Positions 31,221 to 42,404 of a stretch of 64,000 bases of DNA are shown in pieces. Made by a program: the position numbers and the translations under genes. Positions within the stretch are counted from its first letter, which is position 1. The number at the start of each line of letters is the position of its first letter. Source of the DNA: Cordilura impudica (taxonomy: Eukaryota; Arthropoda; Insecta; Diptera; Scathophagidae); the NCBI GenBank assembly GCA_963682025.1, contig OY821520.1, forward strand, positions 87,155,465 to 87,219,464. Reading direction: 5' to 3'. Under the pieces are notes generated by a model. The model made no database searches. It saw only the letters and a program-made list of their open reading frames with translations, and had not been told where the DNA came from.

Positions 31221-31404
31221 TGGTTTTGCTTATTATATTAGTTTTGAGTGCATTTTTAATCAAATTTATGAAAATAATTTTAACATTTTAAAATAAATGA
31301 ATTAATAAAAATTTCATAACACATTTATTTATTTTAATATATTTTCATAGGAATTTTAGATGTGGGTAAATGCACATTGTATCTTTGAAGATACAACCAC
31401 TTTT
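31216..31404 (+). repeat. piggyBac right-end segment, second copy
   Basis: Second copy of 30112-30298. It continues to the presumed terminus near 31518, while the first copy is cut off by DINE B. Confidence 0.85.
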
Positions 31405-31618
31405 TTTAAAATAACTTTAAAAAAAGAATTAAAAAAACTAAAAACGCAGTTTTCGTTTTTACTCAAATTTACATAAAATATATTTTTTCGGTCAAAATCG
31501 GAGTTGTGCATTTAAGGGTTAAAAAGAGTGGAAAGTAATTTAAGAGTGCACACTTTTACTTTTTCTCAAGGTTCAGAAAATACACACATGAAACACACAA
31601 TGTTCTGTTCAAAAGCAG

Positions 31619-32346
31619 CCAACACATATCTTTATTTTCATATCAATTATGTTTGTTTTTAAATTTTCTTCGGTGTCCAACACAACCATGACTGTGTTCG
31701 TTTTAGTATTTCGTTATTTACACGAACATTTTTGTATCACGTACTTTTTGTTTCAATCACACATAAAGCACACATTTTTGAGTGTTGCTTTATTTGAAGT
31801 TCATGTTCTGGTACGTGTACTGAAAAAAAAAAAAAAAAAAAAACAGAACATGTATAATAAACCTGTTCGAGTTCAGTTATATTTTAAGTCGTGTTGTGGC
31901 TCACGTAGTAAGAAAAAACGGAACATGTACAATAAACAGGTTCGAGTTCAGTTATATTTTAAACACGACTTAAAATATAACTGAACTCGAACCTGTTTAT
32001 TGTACACACGACTTAAAATATAACTGAACTCGAACCTGTTTATTGTACATGTTCTGTTTTTTCTTACTACAGAGCCACAACACGACTTAAAATATAATGA
32101 ACTCGAACCTGTTTATTGTACATGTTTTGTTTTTTTTTTCATACACATACCAGAACATGAACTTCAAATAAAGCAACACTCAAAAATGTGTGCTTTATGT
32201 GTGATTAAAACAAAAAGTACGTGTAACAAAAATGTTCGTGTAAATAACGAAATATTAAAACGAAACCAGTCATGGTTGTGTTGGGCACCGAAGAAAATTT
32301 AAAAGCAAACATAATTGATATGAAAATAAAAATATGTGTGTGTTGG
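31619..32346. repeat. ~730-bp palindrome with nested inverted units
   Basis: Left arm CCAACACATATC...AATTATGTTTG and right arm CAAACATAATTGATATG...GTGTGTTGG are inverted over ~340 bp, centred near 31980. Toward the centre, a ~45-bp unit (GTACAATAAACAGG, TTCGAGTTCAGTTATA, TTTTAAGTCGTG) occurs twice forward and three times reversed. It is foldback-like. The 111-codon frame at 31649-31984 is a product of the arm, not a gene. It adjoins the 3' side of the pseudogene to its right and may be collapsed ends of that element. Confidence 0.8.
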
Positions 32347-32439
32347 TCTAAGTTATGTTTGTTTACATATATGTACGAGTTTTTTATTCAGTGTGTGTTT
32401 TTTTCTGAACTCTGCTTTTTCTTTTATGTTCATAAGTAC

Positions 32440-33840
32440 TTTCTCCAAATTAACCACAAATTTACTCTCCCATCATGTTTTGATAATATCGGCCTTGATA
32501 ACGAAAGCATTCTCCTTGCTCTTCTGAATATGCTTCCATGTTGTTTTTAAATTTATCTAAATTATCATGCAGCATATGTACTTTTAATGACATCCTGCAG
32601 GCCATGGCCTTACAATTTTGTAGCATATCCTCAACTAATTTTTCGTAGTTTTCAGCTTTGCTATTTCCTAAAAATCCATAATCTACTGCTTACTCGCTTT
32701 TTGAGTATGATTCAGCAATTTTGGAAATTTTTCATTGGCGAAAATCCGTCTAATTTCGGACCAACAAAAACTCCAGCTCTAAAAAATTTCCAAATTTCCA
32801 AAACCTTCTGAAGTTTCATCCAGTTTTTTAACAAACTGTTTCATCAACCCTAACTTAATGTGCAGAGCCGGCACTAATACTTATTCGGCTTCAGCAATCG
32901 GCTTAAATTTTACATTTTGTTTTCCGATACAAAGCTCTGTTCTTACAGCACCTGACCGTTGAATATTGTGCTTAGAATCCGCTCTGATATTCCATAAACA
33001 CAGATTACATGGATACTTTGTACATGCGCTCTGTGGGACTAAAAACCCCAACATTTTAAAATCTGTAATCAGCTGTCGCGACAGCTGAATGTAATCGACA
33101 TGTCGGTTACATTCTCGATACTTTACAGATTCAAGCGTTATTTTAACACCGTCATAAGTTTCTTTAAGATGTACTGAGTGAGCGAAACATTTTATGTCAT
33201 TGCAAAAATTAAATACCATTTCTTTTGTGAAAAACGTTGGGAATGTTTCATGCCTAGCCCTCTGATCCATGATATTAACATCACCTATCAAATTCCATTG
33301 TTTGAAGTGAGAGGCTAATAGCTCTGCTTTATTTAAAATCATTAAAATCTTCTGTAGTAATAAGATGGTGTTTTGGTTGTTCTGGTGTAAGATAAACTCA
33401 TTATCGGTATAACTTTTATTTGAAATAAGTGATGACCTACTTTTCTGGCATAATTATTGCGGTGGCTCAGGTACTGCCCGTATCATATCGTGTGCAATTG
33501 GAGCAGAAGAAGATTCCAGGGTAGGATATTCGGCAGTCTTTCATTTTTACCTCTACGTCTTTTATTCGGATTCACAACGCAAAAGTAGCAGTCATTGACA
33601 TGGTCTTTTGGTTCTTGCCAGATCCTTGTTATTGCAAATTTCTTGGACCACTTCTCTACCTCGATACCATACTAAAATATTGGTATACAAATTAATATGT
33701 CTATTATATTTGATTAACCACTTAATTAAAAATTACTTACCTTCCAAACACCTTTACAATAACTACAAGCAACATGTGGGGCCCATAGCATGTTTTGATG
33801 CCGCACAGGTTAGTAAAAATATGCTATGTAGGCTTCACAG
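32440..33840 (-). pseudogene. Transposon protein of an unnamed 'SEEQGERFHQ'-type family, broken
   Basis: Minus-strand blocks in order: VACSYCKGVWKG near 33750-33790; NDCYFCVVNPNKRRR near 33555-33600; then the open frame 33342-32881 with KAELLASHFKQWNLIGDVN, FCNDIKCFAHSVHLKE, SACTKYPCNLCLWNIRADS and GKQNVKFKP; ALHIKLGLMKQFVKKLDE; FLGNSKAENYEKLVEDML; CRMSLKVHMLHDNLDKF; SEEQGECFRYQGRY (HQD-type residues deleted); and NMMGE. At least three frameshifts or stops. The family is found beside transposon ends in many invertebrates as far as I recall; I cannot name it. The locus at 41.7-42.3 kb encodes the C-terminal part of the same family. Confidence 0.7.
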
Positions 33841-34147
33841 AGGATGTGAGATGTCATAAGTTCATATTTTACGTCTCGAACTCTAATAAATTATAATTAT
33901 CCACATATATAACGAAACGCAACAGCATCATATTTATACTTTCGTGACGACATTTTTCGTTGTTTATCACCCGAATGCAATCTATATAAAAAATTCAAAA
34001 ATGAGTATTATTACTATGACTATCGCAAAAGCAAACATTATGCAAAAAAATGTATTTTCTTTTTTTTTTGTGCATAAAAAATTTATAAAATAAACTTTAG
34101 GACAAAGAACGAATCGTGGTATCTATCATTTACCTTTTACAATTTTT
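33841..34147. other. AT-rich non-coding stretch
   Basis: Only A- and T-rich sequence between the pseudogene and DINE copy C. Confidence 0.4.
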
Positions 34148-34923
34148 TACACCCTATACCACTATGTGGTTTGGGTATAATGACTTTGTGCTGCTGTTTG
34201 TAACAACCAAAAATATTTGACCTACACCCACCTTTAGTTATACCGATCGAATCATAATCACTATCTGATTCGATTTAATGATGTCCGTCCGTCCGTCCGT
34301 CCGTCCGTCCGTCTGTGTGTCCATGTAAAGCTTGTAATCAAACTTCAGGTCGCAAATATGAATACATTCTGATGAAATTTGGTATGTGAACTTTTATCAG
34401 CCATGGGATGAACGCTATTGAAATTGGTGAGAATCGGTCCATGTTCAGACCTAGCCCCCATACAAAAGACCCCTATGAAATCAACATATATTGCCATAAG
34501 ATCCAAATTATCATACAAATCTTAGCCAAATTGGGTTTATATGTATATATAACATCCATTAATCAGTAGTCCAAAAATGATACCTATTGGATAACTCTTA
34601 GTCGTAGGCCCCATATAGAGCTGCTTCCCGATCTTCACCTAAATCTAACAAAAAAAACAAAAATATTGCACTGATTCTTCTCAAATTTTGTTTGTATATA
34701 TTTTTGCAAAATACAAGAGACTTTACCAAACATGGTCAGGATCGGTCCATTTTTGGGCCTAGTCCCCATATAGATATAGCATCCGATATGAACTTTTTCA
34801 TATCAAATTTGGTTTATGCTTATTTTCTATATCCAGTTAGTTGGGCCTGAGAGATAGGGTCTCTAAGCGCATGGTATAGGGTATCGTATAGTCGGTCTAG
34901 ACCGACTATAATTTTCTTACTTG
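34148..34923 (+). mobile_element. DINE-1/mini-me-like element, copy C
   Basis: Starts TACACCCTATACC and ends with the hairpin GTCGGTCTAGACCGAC and CTTACTTG. Seven GTCC units. About 30 bp around the usual CTGCAGCC segment is deleted near 34803. Confidence 0.85.
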
Positions 34924-35401
34924 CTATTATCTCCATTGGTACAAAAGTCATGATTTTTGCAACGAAAAAACTAAAATGGCGGGCACTGTGCGCGTATGGA
35001 AATTACGTCTAAAATTTGGCGGTCGACCAAATATTAGGATACGATATTGCATGTATGACAATTTTCCCTTTTTAAAACTGTTTTCCTCGGCAAACATTTC
35101 AGTGATCATAGATTATGTAAAGTGGTTATAAAATTATTTACACTAAGGTCTTTTTATTATAACTGAACAAAACTTTACAAATCCAGGATTGACACTTGTC
35201 TCTATCGCAGTTAAAAAAAATTTATTAAAATCATATGATTATTTTTGATTACATTAGAAAACTAAAAACATTTATTTAAATAATACTAATTATAAAATTA
35301 TATGGGATTGAACTTTTTATCATATGATGATATCTGCATTAAAAAAAGCAAATATAACAAGTTAACTAACAACGAGATTAACGTAAACAACAAATGAAAA
35401 A
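34924..35401. other. AT-rich non-coding stretch
   Basis: Nothing recognised between DINE copies C and D, which lie in opposite orientation, hairpin ends facing each other. Confidence 0.4.
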
Positions 35402-36185
35402 CAAGTAAGAAAATTATAGTCGGTCTAGACCGACTATGCGATACCCTATACCATGCGTTTAGAAACCCTATCTCTTAGGCCCAACTAACAGGACATTGAA
35501 AATAAGCAAAAACCAAATTTGAGTGGGATTTTTTATCAATTTTTTTGGCTGCAGATATGAAAAAGTTCATATCGGATGCTATATCTATAAAGGGACTAGG
35601 TCCAAAAATGGACCGATCCTGATCATGTTTGGTAAAGTCTCTTGTATTTTGCAAAAATATGTACAAACAAAATTTGAGAAGAATCAGTGCAATATTTTTG
35701 TTTTCTAATAGATTTCAGTGAAGATCGGGAAGCAGCTCTATATGGGGTCAAAGGGATCATTTTTGGACTACTCATTAGTGGATGTAATGAACGCATACAA
35801 ACCCAATTTCAGTAAGAGCTATATGAAAATTTGGATCTTATGGCAATTTATGTCGATTTCATATGGGTAATTTGTATGGGGGCTAGGTCTGAACATGGAC
35901 CGATTCTCACCAGTTTCAATAGCGTTCATCCCATGGCTGATGAAAGCTTATATACCAAATTTCATCAAAATATGTTCATATTTGCGACCTGCAGTTTGAT
36001 TACAAGCTTTACATGGACACACAGACGGACGGACGGACGGACGGACGGACATTGTTAAATCAACTCAGAAAGTGATTCTGATTCGATCGGTATAATTAAA
36101 GATGGGTCTAGGTCAAATATTTTTGGTTGTTACAAACAGCAGCACAAAGTCATTATACCCAAACCACATAGTGGTATAGGGTATA
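35402..36185 (-). mobile_element. DINE-1/mini-me-like element, copy D
   Basis: Starts CAAGTAAG with a perfect 3' hairpin GTCGGTCTAGACCGAC, ends TAGTGGTATAGGGTATA. Six GTCC units. Shares a subtype-specific segment with copies B and H (GGGTCAAAGGGATCATTTTTG) that lacks the spacer seen in A, G, I and J. Confidence 0.85.
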
Positions 36186-37171
36186 ACAATAACAGGCAGA
36201 CAATTTGACACAATGATGTTTGTTAGTATTTCTGTCAAAATTTCAAAAGAAGATAACAAAATTCTCATATCACAATTAAAACAACACAAGCTTTTACGTA
36301 GGTTATTAAATAAATTTACTTAAATATTAATCACTTTATTAAAAAAAAAAAAAAAAAACAAAAAAAAAAACACAGACTACATAAAGTGCTGAAAGAAGAT
36401 AAAATGGAAATTGTGTAGAAAAAAAAAAAACGTTGTTGTTAAAAATGTCATAAAAATTTCAATTCAAGTCGTAGACAAACACAAAAATTTTATTTTTATA
36501 AGCTGATATTAATTTGGCCCCATATCAATAAATGGTGTTGCAAATATTGTTATTTGTCGTTATATTACTTCTACATATGTAGGACATATGTAGTGGTAAA
36601 CCTTTTAGCCTTTTTATATCCAATTTATGAAATCTAGCAGAACATTTTTTTTTTGGATTTAACTTTATTGTCTTTTGCACACGTGCCTGTAACATAACGT
36701 TAACATTTACTATCTTATCATACGAGTAAGTAAAGATAAAAGTCCAACATTTGATTTGTTTTAAAATACTAAAGGTTTGATCCAATAAATTCTAACTGCA
36801 ATTTTATTGCTCTGGCAATATTAAATTTTTGACTGCTAAGTAAGTGTTTTTGCTTGAAGAAATATCTATATATCCTCAGTCAATACATTTATTAAAGGAG
36901 TTGGGGTAAATGTTATAGGTGGTCGTAAATGATGTAGTAAGAACAAACGACAAATCATTAAGAGAAGTAAATTTTTATTACATTTCATATTTCATATTGT
37001 CTTAAATTCAACAGGTTTGAATTTGATAGATAGTAATTTTTCTACTTTTAAGATCAAAGTGCCCCATTCAATACTCATTTTTTTCTGCAGATAATTTATT
37101 TTTAGCGGACTGATACTCTTCAGAACTAATTTATTTATTTTTGTGAAAAAAAGCTACAGAAAAACAAATAA
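36186..37171. other. AT-rich non-coding stretch with poly-A tracts
   Basis: Poly-A runs at 36340-36370 and 36420-36430. An 86-codon minus frame at 36525-36785 shows no domain. No element recognised. Confidence 0.4.
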
Positions 37172-37445
37172 AAACAAATAAGAAAATATTAGTCGGTATA
37201 CATCGACTAAACAATACCCTGCATCATTGGGAATCTTGGACCCAACTATGCTGAGGCGTAAACAGCTTATGGAAAATAAGCACAAACCAAATTTTAATGC
37301 TATTGTTATTAATTTGTGGTATGCAGACAATGAAAAGTTCATGTTATTTTTAAATGGGTACTAATTAAAGAAATTATTAATCCTGACCATATTTAGTGAA
37401 ATCAATTAATGTTTTCAAAAACATTTATAAACCACATTTAAAGGA
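37172..37445 (-). mobile_element. Decayed DINE-like fragment, copy K
   Basis: AACAAATAAGAAAATATTAGTCGG, a degenerate hairpin, CAATACCCTGCATCATT and GGAAAATAAGCACAAACC align with the 3' third of the other copies but with many substitutions. It is clearly older than copies A-J. Confidence 0.7.
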
Positions 37446-37454
37446 AATATTTTA

Positions 37455-37802
37455 AGTGTGTGAAGTTAGCCCCCCCATTTTTTTAAATACAATTTTTTGA
37501 AAATTGTTCTGAATTGTTCAAGCATCGTTCTACAATGCTCCAAAATGATGAGTTTCTAAAATATACTTTGTACCGATAAATCGAAAACAACGAATTTTAA
37601 GCTTTGCTCCCCACTTTTGGGGAAAAAAAAATTTGGCGATTTTTCTAGGTTGTACTAGTTGTTCTCCACATTGTCCAAAATGGATAACGTAAGCAAATGA
37701 GAACGAAAAACCTTTCTTCCGCGATATCAAAATTGTGCGAAGTTAGCCCCCATTTTTGGAAATAAAATTTTTTGAAGATTTTTCTGAATTGTTCTAGGAT
37801 TG
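37455..37802. repeat. ~280-bp tandem repeat, 1.2 copies
   Basis: GAAGTTAGCCCCCCATTTTT near 37465 recurs as GAAGTTAGCCCCCATTTTTG near 37740, followed in both by TTTTTTGAA and TCTGAATTGTTC. The second copy is cut by the next element. Confidence 0.6.
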
Positions 37803-38468
37803 CACTGTGGAACAAATTAAGGTTAGCAAAAGTTAGGTCATTTCTGAGAGTGAGGGGTGAAAAAAGAGGCTAAATTAGAAGACCCGTATCGCGGCGTTTG
37901 TATATGTTACTTCGAATTTTTTTTTAATCGACCTTCGAACTTTGCAGTCAAATGCCGATTTTCAGCATATTGTTTATATGTTTTTTTTTGGCTATAACGC
38001 GTCACCTTATTGATATTTTTTCAATCTGTAAATGCCAAATTGTTGCTAGAGACCTGTGCAACAACCAAAATTTTTTTAAAAAATTGATTTAGAAAATTTT
38101 TGTGGTGCTTATGAAGCATTGGAAAAATTATTTTTTTTTTCATGCTTTTTGAAAATATTTTCCACAAAACTAAGTCTTTTTTGCTTTCTGTTTGATCTAT
38201 AATATGCTTCTCAGTTTTTTAGGTCTCTAGAAATAATTTGGATTTTACAGATTGAAAAAATAACAATTAGTCGACGAGTTATAGCCAAAAAACCATATAA
38301 ACAATATGCTGAAAATCGGCATTTGACTGCAAAGTTCGAAGGTCGATTAAAAAAAAAATTCGAACTAACATAAACAAACGCCGCGATACCGGTCTTCTAA
38401 TTTAGCCTCTATTTTCACCCCTCACTCTCAGAATCGACCTAACTTTTACTAATCTGAATTTGTTCCAC
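37803..38468. mobile_element. 0.67-kb long-inverted-repeat element (non-autonomous)
   Basis: Left end CACTGTGGAACAAATTAAGG, right end AATTTGTTCCACA. The arms are inverted over ~245 bp and share blocks such as AGAGTGAGGGGTGAAAA, CGCGGCGTTTGT and CAGTCAAATGCCGATTTTCA. The same arm sequence bounds the 3.6-kb element at 41.1-44.7 kb, so this is an internal-deletion derivative of it. Confidence 0.8.
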
Positions 38469-38469
38469 A

Positions 38470-39005
38470 TAATTATACAATGCTATGTGTGTGTATATTA
38501 AACTTGTTAATGTGTTTGTAATAAAAATGAGTTTCGTTTTTGTGTTGATTTGTGCATTGGCTATAATTGATTAACATACCTTTAGGGTCCTTATTTAATA
38601 AAAAAATAAAATTTCCTAGAATTTGCACTCGAATTCGAGAGCTGGAATCTGCTAGTAAGTATTAATAGGCCAGGCGATTTCTTTTTACCAATGCTACCGT
38701 GTCAGTTTTAATCCTACTTTAACCACACATGCCTCATTTGAAAGCTTTTTCTTTGTAGCTGTCCGCCAAAGCTACAGATTTTTATATTTAATTTTTTTTT
38801 TTTGCAGTTCACTGCATTTAAAGTTGCTACGTGTTTATTAAATTTGTTAATGTGTTTGTTATAAAAATCAGTTTTTTTTTGTTGATTTGTGAATTGGCTA
38901 TAATTGATTAGCATACCTTTAGGGTCTTTATTTAATGAAAAAATAAGATTTCCTAGAATTCGCACTCGAATTTCGAGGGCTGGAGTCTGCTAGTATTTAC
39001 AAACA
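38470..39005. repeat. ~340-bp tandem repeat, dispersed family
   Basis: Two units starting near 38480 and 38823 share TTAATGTGTTTGT, TTGGCTATAATTGATTA, CATACCTTTAGGGTC, TTTCCTAGAATT and CTGCTAGTA. A related piece lies at 50085-50400, where it is the insertion site of DINE copy E. No coding content. Confidence 0.75.
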
Positions 39006-39689
39006 CACATATGACGGTAAAAAAAGTAAATCGATTTTTATAATTTTGGAAAATAGCTGTATAACTGTACCTGTGGATACTTCCGAAGATGTAGGGCAAC
39101 AGGTGGATAATGGAATATTACTAATAATCTACCTTTAATATTAGTGCGGGTATTACATATTATTTTATATTTAACGATTCGCTTCTATGTTTAATTACTA
39201 GCTGTTTTTACCCGGTCTTGCCCGGGATAAAAAGGCCTTTGACTTGAAAATTGGTTTACTATGTTTACCAGGCTTTGAGTACTTAGTCCCCAATGAACAA
39301 ACTCCCCAATAAAATGAACTTTCTTCCCAAAAATTTGTACGGGCAGCAAAATTCATTTTTTATTTTAATTAAAATTTTTTGATTTTTTAATTAGAAGTTT
39401 TTTTAAGATGCTGCAGCAAAAATGCTTCAAAAATAAGTTGCGAAACCGCTTTAAGTTTTTTTTAAGTTTATTTATAAACATAAAATTAAAGGAATCAGAA
39501 CTTTTAAAAATTTAACTACTTCATTTATTGAGCAGAGACGTCAAATTCAAGTTTCAGAAATGAAAAACTAATGCGACGTTTAATATTGTGTCGCAAGGTT
39601 TCTTTAAACAACTGCTTATAGTATATGTGAGGCCTATTTTGATCAACACGTAATTATTTCACATATGTAGATAAAATTTATCATACGAC

Positions 39690-40110
39690 ATTTCACTATG
39701 CTGTGTTCCGCGAGCGAGTCGCGTCCGCTTCCATACCCGTGCTGCTGCGCAGTTGTTGTCAACTTATTTTAATCGCCAAATTATATTTCACACATCATTG
39801 CTATATTTTAGCTGAGCTGTGTTCCGCGAGCGCGTCGCGTCCGCATCCGTCGCGTCCGTGCGCCGCTTCCACGCAGCTACTACCCGTGCTGCCGCTTAGT
39901 TCTCGTTAACTTATTTTAATCCCTAAAACATATTTTTCATAGCATTGCGTTATTTTAGCTGAGCTGTGTTCCGAGAGCGCGTCGCGTCCGCATCCGTCAC
40001 GTCCGGATGCGCGCAGCTGTTGGCAACTTATTTTAATTGTCAAACTATATTTTTCAGATCACTCCGATATTCTAGCTAAGCTGTATTCCCCGTGCGCATT
40101 GCTTCCGCGC
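39690..40110. repeat. CpG-rich minisatellite, about 3.5 units
   Basis: Units of ~120-145 bp begin AGCTGTGTTCCGCGAGCG near 39696, 39816, 39961 and 40078, each followed by CGCGTCCGCATCCGT-like sequence and then an AT-rich AACTTATTTTAAT tail. CpG density is far above the surroundings. The other copy of this repeat has only one unit (56703-56765). Confidence 0.8.
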
Positions 40111-40374
40111 AACGAAATGATGCTATTGAAAAAAATACTCATTTTAAATGCGTTTATTGTAGGACATGTATTGAGAGCAGTATGTAAATTTTCACTAAAA
40201 TAAATATTTAGCAAAATTCATTAAATAAAAATATGTAAAAATTTAAGAATGAATTTGGGGAGTAAGTTCATTTTTTATTTGGATAAAAAAAAAATGGGGA
40301 ATTTGTTCATTTCTTTTGGGTACCTTTTTTTAACTTTGGGGAATTTGTTCACCGTGTAGTTATTCCCGTGTAAA

Positions 40375-40990
40375 CCAAATTTCAGAGAAATCCGTTGAAA
40401 AATACAAATTTATATAGGGAAGAAATATACCACATAACAAAATATGAATTTTATATGAAAATTGGGCGTAAAAGTAGGCGTGGTCGGTAAAAATCATATG
40501 GCGACCTTCCCTGGAATATGTACTAAATTTCGGAGAAAGCCATTGAAAAACAAAAGTTTGTATAGCAATCAAATAAATAAACAAATAAAATGAAAAATAT
40601 AATTGTTATATACATAGAAGTGGGCGCAAATTAGGCGTGGCCTGTAAGAAGCATATCGTGACCTTCCCTGTAGTATAGAGATCGTGTGACCAAATTTTAG
40701 ACATACCTTGAAAAATAAAGATTTCTATAGTGAACAAATATACCAAAAAACAGAAAATGAATTTTGTATAAAAAGTGGGCGTAAAAGTAGGCGTGGCCAG
40801 CTTTTACAGCTGGGGTACAAAGATCGTGTGTACCAAATTTCAGAGAAATGCGTTGAAAAATAAAAATTTGCATATCGAATAAATATACCAAAAAACAGAA
40901 CATCCGCTGAAAATCCGCTGAAAAATAAAAATTTGTATAGCGGTCAAACAAACAAACAACCAAACAAACAAACAAACAGAAAATGAATTT
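40375..40990. repeat. ~155-bp tandem array, about 4 units
   Basis: Each unit has CCAAATTTCAGAGAAAT, CCGTTGAAAAATA, AAAATTTGTATAGCG, then GTGGGCGTAAAAGTAGGCGT and ATCATATGGCGACCTTCC. Frames such as 40697-41071 only translate the array. Confidence 0.85.
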
Positions 40991-41101
40991 TATATAAAAA
41001 AAATTGTAGCTATAAAGCACAGTGCACTGAATGGCCTTCTCGTATACTCGAATATTAACAAACAGAAGCAAAGACTGTCTTGATAACAGAATCCAACATA
41101 C

Positions 41102-41405
41102 CCAGTCAAATGCCGATTTTCAGCATATTGTTTAAATGGTTTTTTGGCTATAACTCGTCGACTAATTTATTTTTTTCAATCTGTAAAAGCCAAATTATTG
41201 CTAGAGACCTGTGCAACAATTAAAGTTTAAAAAAGAAAATTGATTTAGAAAATTTTTGTGGTGCTATGAAGCAAAATGTTGGAGAAATTATTTTTTTTCA
41301 TGCTTTTTGAAAATATTTTACACAAAACTAAGTCTCTTTTGCTTTCTGTTTGATCTACAATATGCTTCTCAGTTTCTTCAATAAATTTCATTTGAAAAGA
41401 AAATG
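41102..41405 (+). repeat. Left inverted repeat (outer part lost)
   Basis: Begins at CAGTCAAATGCCGATTTTCA, inside the arm as defined by the right end and by the 0.67-kb relative. Confidence 0.8.
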
Positions 41406-41709
41406 GTCTTAGTCGATAATTTGCGTTAAAAATCTCAAAACCATTAAATAAATAGCGATTTAGGTAGAAGTAATTAAAAAGGTAAGTTCCAAGAATTAGG
41501 AATTAGTAGAACAACTTTTTTGCTTTCAACCACCGCACAGGTAGCGATTTTTTTTTATCTCGTACAGGCGAACTAATTTTAAAAAAGAAGATTCAGTTAA
41601 GACTCGAAACTCAGCCGAAGCTGATGTCCTTTAATTTTCGCTCGGTCGTGATAAAATTCGCTATTAATTTTTTTGGAACTTATTTCATTCTGTGAGTGAT
41701 TTAAGTTAA

Positions 41710-42340
41710 GTGCATTGGTTTCATAAAAATAACAAAAAAAAACTGACAGACCGAGAATTAAATGCATGGCTCGCATTGAAAGCAGTCATTAAAAGACTTT
41801 TGGGTAAAAAACGCAAAGACAACTACAGGCAATCTGTTGCAAACATGTTGGCAGCTTTCGATGCAATTGGGGTTAATTTGTCGTACAAAATTCATCTCTT
41901 ACATCAGCATCTTGATCAACTCGCTCAACAGTTGCCAACTGAATCTGATGAGCAAGGCGAACGTTATCACCAATCTGCGCTTCCATTTGAAATAAGGTTA
42001 CTATAGAGTGTGCATATTTTGTATTCCTAATATATTTGTCAGAGTGCACAATTTAAACATGTTAAGGATTGTAAACTATTTTCGTTTCAGGTACAGGGGA
42101 AAGAAATCTCCAGATGCAATACTCGCTGAAATTTGTTGGTGGTATAAAAACACCTTTGAAGAAGAGGAAGACGTGGAAAAAGAAAAAGAAGAGGAAGACA
42201 AAGATGAAATTCCAGAATATCTTTTGGACGAAATTATCGACCTTTCTAATGATGATGACGATTACCAAGATATTAGAGAGAGCAGTGATGTTGATCCACA
42301 GCCGCCTGCTAAACGGCAACTGGCTAAATCATTGATTTAA
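41710..42340 (+). CDS. Spliced C-terminal part of an unnamed-family transposon protein
   Basis: Two exons: 41710-41996 and 42091-42340. The donor AAG|GTTACT and acceptor TTTCGTTTCAG|G remove 94 bp and join FEI to RYRGKKSPD in frame, restoring the family pattern (FExRYxG). About 178 codons without stops. Landmarks: WLALKAVIKRLLG, LSYKIHLLHQHLDQLAQQL, SDEQGERYHQ, ICWWYKN, then an acidic tail (EEEEDVEKEKEEEDKDE). The first codon is GTG after a stop at 41707-41709, so the N-terminal two thirds (homologous to 33.0-33.8 kb) is missing or lies in an upstream exon. Open reading with a working-looking intron suggests recent activity or use. Function unknown. Confidence 0.65.
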
Positions 42341-42404
42341 TTTATTTAATTTTTTTACTTAAAACTTTTCATAACTAACATTTCAAAAATATATTTTTTC
42401 CATC

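Larger units (their letters stand above)
27818..31522 (+). mobile_element. piggyBac-like element, decayed, with internal insertions
   Basis: The left end holds GTTGTATCTTTAAAGATACA then GTGTGCATTC, and the right end holds the inverted counterpart TGCACATTGTATCTTTGAAG twice (about 30280 and 31385). A TTAA at 31519-31522 is a candidate piggyBac target remnant; the left TTAA was not found. The transposase pseudogene is at 28002-29797. Contains a 208-bp inverted-repeat insert and a DINE copy. Confidence 0.7.
39197..40990. repeat. Dispersed repeat with TAGCTGTTTTTACCCGG end, copy 1
   Basis: Starts with TAGCTGTTTTTACCCGGTC, then GAACAAACTCCCCAATAAAATG and GATGCTGCAGCAAAAATGC. It contains a CpG-rich minisatellite (39690-40110) and a ~155-bp tandem array (40375-40990). 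A second, longer copy lies at 55335-58385. The class is unknown. Tandem internal blocks and an empty DINE H site (39496-39515) make this a useful comparison copy. Confidence 0.8.

Noticed and set aside
31649..31984. 111-codon frame
   Set aside because: Lies inside a palindrome arm and contains a poly-Lys run from poly-A; repeat-derived.
37803..37809. CACTGTG as a second Transib-like terminus
   Set aside because: It fits the loose CAC(A/T)(A/G)TG form, but the right end lacks the matching last bases, no 5-bp duplication is seen, and the linked protein is not Transib-like.
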